17,565 nt of DNA. It comes from JANYJA01 sp038229055. Lineage in GTDB: Bacteria > Acidobacteriota > Terriglobia > Bryobacterales > Bryobacteraceae. The stretch's first letter is position 1, and every line of letters starts with the position of its first letter. Position numbers and translations under genes: made by a program. Below are positions 1-8,293 of this stretch, one piece after another. The DNA lies in the NCBI GenBank assembly GCA_038229055.1, contig JBBROU010000110.1, positions 1 to 17,565 of the forward strand, in the 5' to 3' direction. The notes under the pieces are model-generated. The model worked only from the letters and a program-made list of their open reading frames with translations, was not told the origin of the DNA and did not search any database.

Positions 1-1395
1 CGCCACCTGCGATCCGTTGCGGAAGACGCGGTATCCTCCAACGCCGACATTGTCCTTGGAGGCCAGCCAGGTAAAGGTGATCTGCGAAGGCGATGCGGTG
101 TACGCCAGCCCTGTGGGAACGCTCGGCGGCGGCGTGTCGGGTAATTTCAAGAACATCTTTTCGTACGCTGTTCCGGTCGAGGTGAAGGTGCCGGTATTGA
201 TCCCATTAGCCGCCGCGGTTCCGGCGTCGGCTAACACTTGAGCCGGGGGCAGCAGCCCATAGACGTTGTAATCCAGATACGCATGAAACAAGCCGGTTTG
301 AAACGGCGCGATGATCGCCAGTTGCTTGTACATGGAGAAGTTCACCATCAGTTGCAGGAACTGAACGTCCAGGGGCCCCCAAAAGCTAAACGGGTCGCGC
401 GCGTAGATCTGATTCGATCCCAGCTTCCCCACCTCGCTATCGCGCAGTTTGTATAGCCAGCACTCGGACATCGAAAGCTTCTTCCCCGCCGCGCGTGCCA
501 AATCCGCAATCGTGATCGCGTTCTGGAGATCCGAGCCATTCACGGGGTACACGTGCATGTCGATGTAGCTTACGGCCGTTGTGACGTAACTTTGGACAAA
601 ACTTTGGAATCCGCTGAGCCACGTCCCCATACCCGCACCGACGAGGACGCCTTGCACGCCGGTTTTCTGAATCGCGGCCAGCATCTGGTTCAACATATCC
701 GTGCTTCCGCTGACCGTCCCGGGTTCACTTTTTCCGCTATTTGTCGCTTCTGTGTCCGGCTCCGTGATGACCGAGAGATAGTCCGGCTTTATCTGCTGCG
801 CGATGAGCGCCGCCTGCTGTGCGCGCCCCGCTTCGTACTGCGCCCATGACAAGCTGTTGTAGAAGGCCGTACAATCCAGGCTGCTGATGCCGGGTTGGGG
901 GAAGATGATCTGATTTTCAATTTGCAGCTTCAGTCCGCGCGCGTGGACATCGGCCGCCAGTTGGATATAAAAGTTCACATAACTTTGCGCGCTGGAAATA
1001 TAAGCCGAATCCAGAAGAGGAAAATCAACATGTACGGTGACGGCCGTCGCGCCTAGGGCCTGGAGCGACCCCAGTTCGTTCAGGACACCGCTGTAATAGC
1101 CCGGCGCTAGCAACGCAGATCCATTCTCCGCGCCCGCCGATCGAAGATGCGCGCTGTTCAGAGTCGCATACTTGGAACCGTTCCAGCCGGAATTGATAGT
1201 CGTGTTGAACGTGTTAAGGTGTCCGGACAACTGGGTGGCGAGATCCTGATACACGGACGGCACTGGAATCGGAGCTTGCGCTGAGATTGGAACCGTTGCC
1301 GACGACAGCACAACGGCCGCGTAGAACATGCGTTTTTGAACGGCGCGTCCAAGCGGACGGGTGGACACGTGAGAGCGAACGTTGAGGAATGTCAT
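1..1395 (-). CDS. Exported TIM-barrel glycosidase-like protein with fibronectin type III domain (3' end outside window)
   Basis: The reading frame is open from an ATG at 1395 to the window edge (465 codons, no stop seen). Residues 1-40 hold a basic stretch and then a hydrophobic signal-like segment ending SAQA, which suggests export. Residues about 50-415 look like a clan GH-A type (beta/alpha)8 barrel: ITEPD at 210-214 puts a glutamate (E212) where strand 4 carries the acid/base, and SMSECW at 308-313 puts E311 where strand 7 carries the nucleophile. Cys, aromatic and amide residues are common between them. From about residue 420 (PPPSVPTGL onward) a fibronectin type III domain begins and runs off the window, as in modular secreted polysaccharide hydrolases. 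No family is assigned, and the two glutamates are my inference from spacing (99 residues) and context. The classical NEP triad is TEP here. An alternative start is Met23; neither start has a clear Shine-Dalgarno sequence. Confidence 0.75.
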   Translation of the reverse strand, partial: MTFLNVRSHVSTRPLGRAVQKRMFYAAVVLSSATVPISAQAPIPVPSVYQDLATQLSGHLNTFNTTINSGWNGSKYATLNSAHLRSAGAENGSALLAPGYYSGVLNELGSLQALGATAVTVHVDFPLLDSAYISSAQSYVNFYIQLAADVHARGLKLQIENQIIFPQPGISSLDCTAFYNSLSWAQYEAGRAQQAALIAQQIKPDYLSVITEPDTEATNSGKSEPGTVSGSTDMLNQMLAAIQKTGVQGVLVGAGMGTWLSGFQSFVQSYVTTAVSYIDMHVYPVNGSDLQNAITIADLARAAGKKLSMSECWLYKLRDSEVGKLGSNQIYARDPFSFWGPLDVQFLQLMVNFSMYKQLAIIAPFQTGLFHAYLDYNVYGLLPPAQVLADAGTAAANGINTGTFTSTGTAYEKMFLKLPDTPPPSVPTGLAYTASPSQITFTWLASKDNVGVGGYRVFRNGSQVA

Positions 1396-1413
1396 CTGGG
1401 GAACTAGAAGGCG

Positions 1414-1441
1414 AATATAATCTGAGGGCGAAGCATTTCAA
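1414..1441 (-). promoter_or_regulatory. Candidate sigma70-type promoter for the glycosidase-like gene
   Basis: On the minus strand TTGAAA (1436-1441) and TATATT (1414-1419) are separated by 16 bases. Each matches the sigma70 consensus at five of six positions. The -10 box lies 18 bases before the ATG at 1395, so the leader would be very short. The remaining gap up to 1676 is AT-richer than the genes, and I see no convincing ORF, RNA or terminator in it. Confidence 0.4.
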
Positions 1442-1676
1442 ACTGGCCTAACAACTTTTATTTCTTACGAATTCTTAGTGGGTGGGTCGAGTTCAATGTG
1501 TAATTAAACACGAATAGCAGAAAGAAGTTGTATTAAAACGAGTACATTTTATGCGCGAGGCAAAATAACCGGAAACACTAGCTTTAGGCGGTAAATGGCA
1601 TTTGTGTTAGATATTCGCGTAAATGAAGAGCGGAAAGATGCCGGTTTCAAAGTATACGATGCGAAAAACAAACCGT

Positions 1677-2282
1677 TTATGTTTGTGGCGCACGCCGCCA
1701 TCCACCGCTCATTCTCTGAAATAAACGCCTGACTGCTCGAACGATCTTCGGGACAAACCAAGCTGCCAGCCCGACGAAAATCAGTACGACGACGAGTATG
1801 ACAACTGGATGAAAGGCCATCAACACGGTGGACCCGAAGGCGACCACATCCTCGAACAGGCTGAGCGCGATATTTGAGAATGGCTCGGGGCTGGTGTTTG
1901 CAGCGACGCGCGTCGCGGCCTTCGCGCCGTGCGAACTCAGCGCGACGCCGCCGCCGATCAGCAATGCGGCTATTCTGACGCCCGGGTCGAAATGCGCGAA
2001 CGCCGACGCCGCCAGCACCGCTCCGGCGGGGATGCGAATAAATGTGTGGATCGCGTCCCATGCGGAATCGACTACCGGGATCTTATCGGCGATGAATTCC
2101 GCCGCATAAAGAAAACCCGCCAGGCCGATGATCCACCACTGATCCAATTGTCCCAGGGTGCCGGGCAGTTGCACCAGGTGGTACCGCTGCAGCAGGCCCA
2201 TGGTCAGCACCGCCGCGTACAGGTTCAATCCGGACAGCCACGCTGAGCCCATGGCGAAGCCGAGTGTGCTCAGCGTGTCCAT
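1677..2282 (-). CDS. DUF4126 domain-containing membrane protein
   Basis: This 201-residue protein resembles the DUF4126 family along its whole length. It starts MDTLSTLGFAMGSAWLSGLN, a glycine-rich amphipathic start typical of the family. It has hydrophobic segments at about 5-30, 48-65, 85-120 and 150-180, and a conserved acidic stretch (EFIADKIPVVDSAWD) at about 62-76. The C-terminus is basic and probably cytosolic. The family has no established biochemical role. It starts 28 bases after the M1 aminopeptidase stop on the same strand, with AGAGG five bases before the ATG, so it is probably the last gene of the PEP-CTERM/M1/DUF4126 transcript. I recognise the family from memory and cannot confirm it by search. 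Confidence 0.85.
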   Translation of the reverse strand: MDTLSTLGFAMGSAWLSGLNLYAAVLTMGLLQRYHLVQLPGTLGQLDQWWIIGLAGFLYAAEFIADKIPVVDSAWDAIHTFIRIPAGAVLAASAFAHFDPGVRIAALLIGGGVALSSHGAKAATRVAANTSPEPFSNIALSLFEDVVAFGSTVLMAFHPVVILVVVLIFVGLAAWFVPKIVRAVRRLFQRMSGGWRRAPQT

Positions 2283-2310
2283 AGGCCTCTATGATGACAG
2301 GAAGTTCACC

Positions 2311-4962
2311 CTAATACTTCCGCAGGAAAGCCTCTACACTGGGTCGTTGCGCCGCTGTAGTCGCGATGCAGAGGTCGACTCCTTCCAGCACCTGGTCGAG
2401 AGCCCGGGGCGCGCCGACGAACTTATCCACCCGCGGTTTGAAGAAGTCAGACAGACCCTGCTTCGATTGCGCGTCGCAGAACGAACCGCCGACTCGAGGC
2501 AGCACCGAACCAAAGTCAAAACCTCCGCCCGTCGGCATCTTGGCAATCACGGCATCCCAATGCGACTGCAGGAATTCAAATGGCAGCTTGCGTGTCGCGG
2601 CTTCGTTCTGACCGTTAAAGAGCAGGAACGCGCCCTCCATGAAAGGGACTTTGCCGGCCACCAAAGCATCCATGCCTGCTCCGATCGCGGACGGGTCGCG
2701 GAAGGCACTCATTGCCGCGATCACATTTCGCCTCACTTGCTTATCCTGAGTCTTCACAAACTCCGCCAGGAACCGGTCGAAAAGAGGTTTGTCCCCATAG
2801 TACGCGGCGGTTCCAAGCACTGCGTTTACCAGGTTCGGATCGATCGCCTGATAATTCTGAAACCATTTTTCAGTCAGTTCTTTGGCTTGATCTGCAAGTT
2901 CCCGATCTCCGCCGAGAGTAGCCACCAAGCGTAGGATTGCCGGACGAAGTAGCTTCACGTCTTCCGACTCACCAGGCTTCGACGTCCAGCCCAACTCATG
3001 CGCGCGCGTCTGAAAACCCTTCAATAGGAAGCGCTGGTAGTTGGGCAAGAGATCGCTTGAGACCAGATACGCGTACGGTCCACGCGCCAAGTCGGCTGCG
3101 CTCTGCACAACCTGCCGTTCCGGGTCGGCATGATACTTCTCGACCAGTGCAAGCACGTCACCCGCGGGCAATTTACCCGCGTTCGACAGGGCTTCCGCGT
3201 TCCCCATCAGATACACCCGTTCCGGTGCGCTAAGCCGCTTCTCGGTGTTGCCGTCAATTAGAGCCCCGAGCAGCCCTCCCTCATACTCCACGCGATAGTA
3301 CCCGACGGCGCGGTCGTTGGCCTGCACCCATGCCGGGCAACTTTGCGATTTCAATTTCCAATCCATCGCAGGTTCCTTGAGCAAGGTACACTCGCTCTGC
3401 CCGCTATCTCCTGAGCCATATCGCACGCACACCGGAATGCTCCACACCTGATCGGTCGACCCCTTGGAGCCGAGCGGCAGGAAGCGCTGCTGCGCTAAAT
3501 GCAAGGTAGGTGCGCCCTGGTCGCACTTCAACGCGACGGACACCAGCGGCACGCCAGCCTGATTCAGAAATGTAGAGAACGAACCGGTCACATCCTTCTT
3601 ACTGGCCGAGCTGATGGAATCCAGAAAGTCAGCCGCCGTCGTCGCCCGAAACGCGTACTGCTTCATATAGCTCTGCACGCCTTTCTGGAAATCTTTCGGT
3701 CCCATCCAGCTTTCGAACATCCCGATGACCGCGGCGCCCTTCTCATAGGTGATGCCGTCGAACGCGTTGGCGATATCGTCTTTGGCTTCGATCGGCTGCC
3801 GGATCTTGCGCGCGGAAATCAAGCTGTCTTCTCTGGCCGCAAAGAGCTTGGTTTCGACGTCCGCCACGTCGGTCTTCCACTCCGGCTTCCACTCGGAGAT
3901 AAGCTTTTGCTCCATCCAGGTGGCGAAAGCCTCGTTGAGCCAGATATCGTTCCACCAGGCCGTGGTCACCAGGTCGCCGAACCACTGGTGCGCCAGCTCG
4001 TGGGCCGCAACCTCGGCGTATCCGCGCTGCCGGTTGATGGTGTCCGATTCGGGCTTGGCCAGAATCAGATTCTGGGCATAGGTCACCATCCCGGGATTCT
4101 CCATCGCGCCGAAACCGGCCGTCGTCGGAATTGCGACCTGATCGGCTTTGTCGTAGGGATAAGGAGTGCCGAAATACTTTTCATGCCGGTTGATGATTTC
4201 GGCGGTGACTTCCGAAGCGTACTTAGCCTCGGCCGCGTGACCCTTCGGCACGACGATGCGCACCGGAACTTTCTTCTGCCCCGCGGAGCCTCCCGAAACG
4301 TATTCAAACGGTCCAACTGCGAACGCAACAAGATAGCTTGGCAACGGCAACGTTTCCTTGAACACGAAGGTCTTCGTCGCCCCCTCCGTCTTTTCGGATG
4401 CGATGCCGGTATTACTGATCGCCGAATCCTGCGACGGCACGTGCAGCGTCAACTGCCAAGGCGTCTTATAGGAAGGCTCGTCGAAACACGGAAATGCCGC
4501 CCGCGCATCGGTGGCCTCGAACTGCGTGAACGCATACCAGTTGCCGCCATCCTCCTGACGGAAAATGCCCGAACTGTTCTTGGTCAGCACCACTCCGCTG
4601 TAGTTGATCTTGATCACTGCGGGGCCGGCCGGCACCGGAGCGTCAAATTGAAGCCCAACGAAATCGTCGCCGCCGGGGATCGCCTTCGCGGCGTAGGTCT
4701 TGCCGCCGGACGCTAGGGATGCGTCCTTGACGGTAATCTTAGCCTGGTTGAGCCAGATAGTCGGCGTGGATTCCTGGATGTCGGCCTTGATTTCAATCGA
4801 GCCGCTGAAAGCGTCTTTCGTGGGGTCCAGATTCAGTTCAGCTCGATAGCTAAGTGGCTGAATCTTATCGACTTCGGCCAATCTGAGTTTTGGAAGACCG
4901 GCGGAAAACGCGATCGGGACAGTAGCGCAGACGAGCAGGAAAGCGGCGGTAAGATGTTTCAT
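2311..4962 (-). CDS. Exported M1 family zinc aminopeptidase
   Basis: This 883-residue metallopeptidase should remove N-terminal residues from peptides. A signal peptide covers residues 1-20 (MKHLTAAFLLVCATVPIAFS), so it acts outside the cytoplasm. The order of parts fits the M1 family: an N-terminal beta domain with the conserved FPCFDEP (157-163), the exopeptidase motif GAMEN (285-289), the zinc motif HELAH (321-325) and the third ligand E344 in WLNEAF, giving the usual HExxH-18-E spacing. Y406 (GITYEKG) fits the catalytic tyrosine. Residues about 540-880 form the helical ERAP1-like C-terminal domain. All key residues are present, so I expect it to be active. It lies 36 bases downstream of the PEP-CTERM gene and 28 bases upstream of the DUF4126 gene, all on the same strand. 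Substrate preference cannot be read from the sequence. Confidence 0.95.
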   Translation of the reverse strand: MKHLTAAFLLVCATVPIAFSAGLPKLRLAEVDKIQPLSYRAELNLDPTKDAFSGSIEIKADIQESTPTIWLNQAKITVKDASLASGGKTYAAKAIPGGDDFVGLQFDAPVPAGPAVIKINYSGVVLTKNSSGIFRQEDGGNWYAFTQFEATDARAAFPCFDEPSYKTPWQLTLHVPSQDSAISNTGIASEKTEGATKTFVFKETLPLPSYLVAFAVGPFEYVSGGSAGQKKVPVRIVVPKGHAAEAKYASEVTAEIINRHEKYFGTPYPYDKADQVAIPTTAGFGAMENPGMVTYAQNLILAKPESDTINRQRGYAEVAAHELAHQWFGDLVTTAWWNDIWLNEAFATWMEQKLISEWKPEWKTDVADVETKLFAAREDSLISARKIRQPIEAKDDIANAFDGITYEKGAAVIGMFESWMGPKDFQKGVQSYMKQYAFRATTAADFLDSISSASKKDVTGSFSTFLNQAGVPLVSVALKCDQGAPTLHLAQQRFLPLGSKGSTDQVWSIPVCVRYGSGDSGQSECTLLKEPAMDWKLKSQSCPAWVQANDRAVGYYRVEYEGGLLGALIDGNTEKRLSAPERVYLMGNAEALSNAGKLPAGDVLALVEKYHADPERQVVQSAADLARGPYAYLVSSDLLPNYQRFLLKGFQTRAHELGWTSKPGESEDVKLLRPAILRLVATLGGDRELADQAKELTEKWFQNYQAIDPNLVNAVLGTAAYYGDKPLFDRFLAEFVKTQDKQVRRNVIAAMSAFRDPSAIGAGMDALVAGKVPFMEGAFLLFNGQNEAATRKLPFEFLQSHWDAVIAKMPTGGGFDFGSVLPRVGGSFCDAQSKQGLSDFFKPRVDKFVGAPRALDQVLEGVDLCIATTAAQRPSVEAFLRKY

Positions 4963-4972
4963 AGATGGGTGG

Positions 4973-4988
4973 CCGTCTTAATAGACGG
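4973..4988. repeat. Small inverted repeat between PEP-CTERM and M1 genes
   Basis: CCGTCT and AGACGG flank a four-base loop, a perfect 6-bp stem in the 36-base gap between the two same-strand genes. No T-tract follows on the minus strand, so it is not a standard terminator. It might modulate read-through or M1 translation. The same two arms recur at 14090-14110. Confidence 0.35.
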
Positions 4989-4998
4989 ATAACCCATA

Positions 4999-5736
4999 CT
5001 AATGGTTCGCGAAGTTTCGGTGTTTATTAGGCTCACGGAGGTGCGACGTCCAACGGCTTGCCGCCAGCGCTGCGACGCCCAAAGCAAGAAGCACCCACGT
5101 GGCGGGTTCCGGTACGCTCCCGATGCTTACCCGGCGTGTCATCCCGCTCGTTTGAACGGCCCCCTGCCCCCGAATTCCCGGCTCGACAATCGCGCTTCGG
5201 AGCGTATATCCAGGCCCCAGCCCGACTTCGACATCAGCCCCGGCATTCTGCAGCACGATATATGCGGAGCTATACGAAGCAACGTTTTGACCGAAGAGTG
5301 ATTCCGCCAGCGTCTGGTCGAGTATTTGCGACGCCGTGGCCACCGCTACGGGAGCCCCATTCAGACTGCCTGGACGGAACAGCATCGCGCCCGGAGCGTA
5401 TCCCAAACCGGCCGCTAACGGGTCGGCAAACGGCACAGACCAAGATCCATCTAGCGACTTCAAGCAACTTTTGAGCAAATAGTCCGCAAAGTACTGAACT
5501 TTCGAGGTGGATTCGGCGATGGGCGTGTTCTCAATCCCCATTCCGTAAACTTGTAGACCCACCGAGGTCGGGTACGGCGATACGCCCGGATTGGCGAGTC
5601 CGTAATTAGAGATTCCGAATTCGACGATGAGCTGAGACCCACGCGGCAGCCGCACCATGCTTTCGGAGGTCACATCGCCATTGAGAACTGGCGTGTAAGA
5701 CATTCCGGCTTGAGACTGGATGGCAATGACCAGCAA
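4999..5736 (-). CDS. PEP-CTERM sorting domain-containing exported protein
   Basis: The C-terminus carries the exosortase sorting signal: VPEPATWVLLAL, then a hydrophobic helix ending ALAASRW, then a basic tail. Such proteins are exported and anchored or released by an exosortase, which is not in this window. The body (about residues 12-205) is an extracellular beta-rich domain of unknown function. Its N-terminal half includes FGISNYGLANPGVSPYPTSV, as in other PEP-CTERM proteins. The start is uncertain. The frame opens with TTG at 5734-5736 and leaves a very short signal sequence (MLVIAIQSQAG). The frame continues upstream as a good signal peptide (RRRIKRVNRCGAIAGGLL) with no ATG, GTG or TTG before a TAA. 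The true start may be lost to a mutation or an indel in the 6-G run at 5737-5742. Confidence 0.8.
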   Translation of the reverse strand: MLVIAIQSQAGMSYTPVLNGDVTSESMVRLPRGSQLIVEFGISNYGLANPGVSPYPTSVGLQVYGMGIENTPIAESTSKVQYFADYLLKSCLKSLDGSWSVPFADPLAAGLGYAPGAMLFRPGSLNGAPVAVATASQILDQTLAESLFGQNVASYSSAYIVLQNAGADVEVGLGPGYTLRSAIVEPGIRGQGAVQTSGMTRRVSIGSVPEPATWVLLALGVAALAASRWTSHLREPNKHRNFANH

Positions 5737-5882
5737 CCCCCCGGCGATTGCACCGCACCGATTTACCCTCTTGATCCTGCGTCTGAACGTATCGATCCTT
5801 AGTTGTTAATCCCATGTTAGATAGCACCTTTCGATACGCCAATACCTCTTTCGTCCCGAATCGGAACAAAAAAGCCCTATTC

Positions 5883-5894
5883 CGTACCGGTACG
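5883..5894. promoter_or_regulatory. Perfect 12-bp palindrome upstream of the GT2-methyltransferase gene
   Basis: CGTACCGGTACG is its own reverse complement. It sits in the 186-base divergent region, 28 bases before the plus-strand ATG at 5923. Position and symmetry suit a dimeric repressor or activator site. I see no other copy close by and know no regulator for it. Confidence 0.4.
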
Positions 5895-5922
5895 CCGCCA
5901 TCAACTAAAATGACAGGGACTC

Positions 5923-7353
5923 ATGCAGTCTCCGTCCCTTTCGATCTTGATTCCTCTTTATAACGAGGAGGAGTTCATCTCCACGCTGCTCGAACGCGTC
6001 TTCGCCGCCCCTTTGCCCGGAGACATGCCGCGCGAGGTGGTCATCGTCGATGACTGCTCCACGGACGGTTCTGTAGACACGGTCGAAGCGTTCATAGCCA
6101 AGCATCCTGAGGTTCGCATCCACTTCCTCCGGCATGACCATAACCAGGGCAAAGGCGCCGCTATCCGCACCGCCATAAAGCATGCCTCCTGCGAATTCAC
6201 GCTCATTCAAGATGCCGATCTGGAGTATGATCCGCGCGAATACCCAAAACTCCTCGGGCCGCTGCTCGCCGGTCAGGCCGATGCCGTCTATGGGTCGCGA
6301 TTCCTTGTGGCCGGCGAGCGTCGCGTGCTCTACTACTGGCACTCCCTGGCGAACCACATTCTAACGACCATCTGCAATATCGCGGCCGACGTGAATTTGA
6401 CTGACATGGAGACGTGTTACAAGGCCTTCCGCACCTCACTGCTGAAAACCATCCCCATCCGCAACAACCGTTTCGGCATCGAGCCGGAGATCACGGTCAA
6501 ACTGGCTCGCCGCCACGCCCGCATTTATGAAACTCCGATCAGCTATCACGGGCGCACTTACGAAGAGGGCAAGAAGATCGGGTTGAAAGACGCCTTCGAA
6601 GCGGTCTGGGTCATCCTGCAGTCTCGATTTACCCGGTCGATTTACACCGAGCCCGGGCCACAGATCCTGGATGCCTTCACGCTGGCACCCCGCTTCAATC
6701 GCTGGATGGCCGACACGATCCTTCCCTTCCTCGGCGACCGGGTGCTGGAGATCGGCGCGGGGACCGGAAATCTGACGCGCTTGCTGGCACCCCGGCGGAA
6801 GTTTTACGCCGCCACCGATATCGATACCGAATACATCGAGCGCTTGCGCAACGGCTTCCGCTATCGCCCCAATATCGAAGTCCGGCGCTGCGATATCCAG
6901 AACGATGAGGATTTGGCGCAGTTCGCCGGCTGCATCGACACCATCGTTTTTCTGAACGTCCTCGAGCACATCGAAGACGATCTGGGATCACTGCGCCGCC
7001 TGCATAATATTTTGCCGGCGGGCGGGCGCCTCATCGTTCTGGTGCCGCACGATCAGGCGATTTTCGGAACACTCGATACGGCACTCGGGCACTTTCGGCG
7101 CTATTCGCGCGAGGAGTTCCGCGCGCGTCTGGAGCAAGCCGGCTTCACGATTGAACATATGGTCGACTTCAACCGGATCGCGCGGCCGGGCTGGTACATC
7201 AATGGACGGGTGCTTAAGACGCAGAGACTGGCGCGCATGCCGCTGCGCATATTCAACTCGCTCGTATGGCTCTGGCGCAGGGTTGACTCGTCCTTGCCGT
7301 GGCCGCCAACATCGCTCATTGCGATCGCCGTGAAGGCCCAAAATAAGCCTTAA
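5923..7353 (+). CDS. Bifunctional GT2 glycosyltransferase / class I SAM-dependent methyltransferase
   Basis: Two enzymes are joined in 476 residues. Residues 1-240 form a GT-A family 2 domain of the dolichol/polyprenol-phosphate sugar transferase type: LIPLYNEE (9-16), VVIVDDCSTDGS (39-50), the metal-binding QDADLEYDP (96-104), GSRF (124-127), and a DMETCYKAF (161-169) segment typical of DPM1-like enzymes. Residues about 250-476 form a Rossmann methyltransferase: EIGAGTG (276-282) is motif I for SAM, followed by TDID (298-301) and VLEHIEDD (346-353). The GT2 part lacks transmembrane helices, so it probably works at the inner membrane face on a lipid-linked acceptor. The methyltransferase may modify a sugar or the lipid carrier. 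AGGGA lies five bases before the ATG. The PAP2 phosphatase gene follows 38 bases later. I know this fused architecture from annotated genomes; its substrates are unknown. Confidence 0.93.
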   Translation: MQSPSLSILIPLYNEEEFISTLLERVFAAPLPGDMPREVVIVDDCSTDGSVDTVEAFIAKHPEVRIHFLRHDHNQGKGAAIRTAIKHASCEFTLIQDADLEYDPREYPKLLGPLLAGQADAVYGSRFLVAGERRVLYYWHSLANHILTTICNIAADVNLTDMETCYKAFRTSLLKTIPIRNNRFGIEPEITVKLARRHARIYETPISYHGRTYEEGKKIGLKDAFEAVWVILQSRFTRSIYTEPGPQILDAFTLAPRFNRWMADTILPFLGDRVLEIGAGTGNLTRLLAPRRKFYAATDIDTEYIERLRNGFRYRPNIEVRRCDIQNDEDLAQFAGCIDTIVFLNVLEHIEDDLGSLRRLHNILPAGGRLIVLVPHDQAIFGTLDTALGHFRRYSREEFRARLEQAGFTIEHMVDFNRIARPGWYINGRVLKTQRLARMPLRIFNSLVWLWRRVDSSLPWPPTSLIAIAVKAQNKP

Positions 7354-7391
7354 CAGCAGCTTGGCCGTTTGATTGCACGCGACAAAAACGT

Positions 7392-8285
7392 ATGCGGCCC
7401 TCCCAGTGGTTTCCGGCAGTCCTTTTGCTTGCAGGTTTTTCGATCGCGCGTGCTCAGGACCCGCCTCCCGCGTCAGCCCTGGAGTCCGACTCACGCGATC
7501 GCATTCTCTATACCAGTGAAACCGAGTCGATCAGGCCGCTTGCGCGAAAATTCGTCGGGAATATTCTTTACGATCAGAAAGCGATATGGACGAGTCCTTT
7601 CCGGATGAACCGGCACAATGCCGCGTGGTGGCTCTTGTTCGGCGGGGCAACAGCGGCTCTGATCGCCACCGATCGCACCACCGCCAAGGAGCTTCCCAAC
7701 ACGCTCGACCAAATTACCTTCAGCAAGCATGTGTCCCAATTGGGGGCGGAATATACGATTATTCCGGTGCTCGGCGCAACCTATCTGGTAGGAGTGGTTA
7801 CGGACAACGGTAAAGCGCGTGAAACTGCGCTGCTGGGCTCGGAAGCGGCGGTCGACAGTCTTGTCGTTTTTAGCGTTTTGAAAGCCGTCACACGGCGTCC
7901 CCGGCCGCTCGAAAAAGATGGCAGTGGCCATTTCTTCCGGGGAGGCGATTCCTTCCCTTCCGGGCACGCGATGTCGATCTGGAGTGTGGCATCGGTGATT
8001 GGCCACGAATACCACGATCACCCGATCGTGCCCATCATTTCATACAGTCTGGCAACTATCGTGAGCGCATCGCGTTTCTCTGCGCGTAGACACTTCGCTT
8101 CAGACGTGTTTGCGGGCGCTGCAATGGGATATTTCATCGGCCGTTATGTCGTGAACACCCATGACGAACATGCGGGCCATATTCACAATCGCGTGCTGCG
8201 CAGTCTCGCGCATCCGCAGATTCTTCCGGAAATGCAGCCCTCCGGCGGGACGTACGGCCTCGGTCTGGCTTGGAATTGGAACTAA
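7392..8285 (+). CDS. PAP2 superfamily phosphatase
   Basis: All three parts of the PAP2 signature are present: KAVTRRPRP (164-172, KX6RP), PSGH (189-192), and SRFSARRHFASD (227-238, SRX5HX3D), with H192 and H234 as the likely catalytic pair. An N-terminal signal-like segment (residues 5-20, ending AQD) and further hydrophobic segments at about 78-92, 120-136, 195-225 and 238-255 indicate a periplasm-facing membrane enzyme. Typical substrates of the family are undecaprenyl pyrophosphate or phosphatidate. The gene follows the GT2-methyltransferase on the same strand and converges with the acyltransferase, leaving only eight bases between stops. With a polyprenol-type GT2 next door, recycling of a lipid carrier is a reasonable inference. 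The N-terminal 70 residues and the His-rich C-terminal tail (HDEHAGHIH) lie outside the PAP2 domain. Confidence 0.9.
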   Translation: MRPSQWFPAVLLLAGFSIARAQDPPPASALESDSRDRILYTSETESIRPLARKFVGNILYDQKAIWTSPFRMNRHNAAWWLLFGGATAALIATDRTTAKELPNTLDQITFSKHVSQLGAEYTIIPVLGATYLVGVVTDNGKARETALLGSEAAVDSLVVFSVLKAVTRRPRPLEKDGSGHFFRGGDSFPSGHAMSIWSVASVIGHEYHDHPIVPIISYSLATIVSASRFSARRHFASDVFAGAAMGYFIGRYVVNTHDEHAGHIHNRVLRSLAHPQILPEMQPSGGTYGLGLAWNWN

Positions 8286-8293
8286 TTTTAGCC

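Noticed and set aside
1498..1511. GTGT-AATTAA-ACAC partial inverted repeat
   Set aside because: The arms are only four bases in an AT-rich gap; too weak to call an operator or terminator.
2158..2934. 258-residue plus-strand open frame
   Set aside because: It spans the DUF4126 start and the M1 3' end in antisense, with no homology or RBS evidence.
3499..4716. 405-residue plus-strand open frame opposite the M1 aminopeptidase
   Set aside because: It is antisense to a gene with all M1 catalytic motifs; the translation is Arg/His-rich without recognisable domains, as expected of a high-GC shadow frame.
8286..8293. Bidirectional terminator between the convergent PAP2 and acyltransferase genes
   Set aside because: Only eight bases separate the stops, and I found no GC-rich stem with a T-tract there or just inside either gene.
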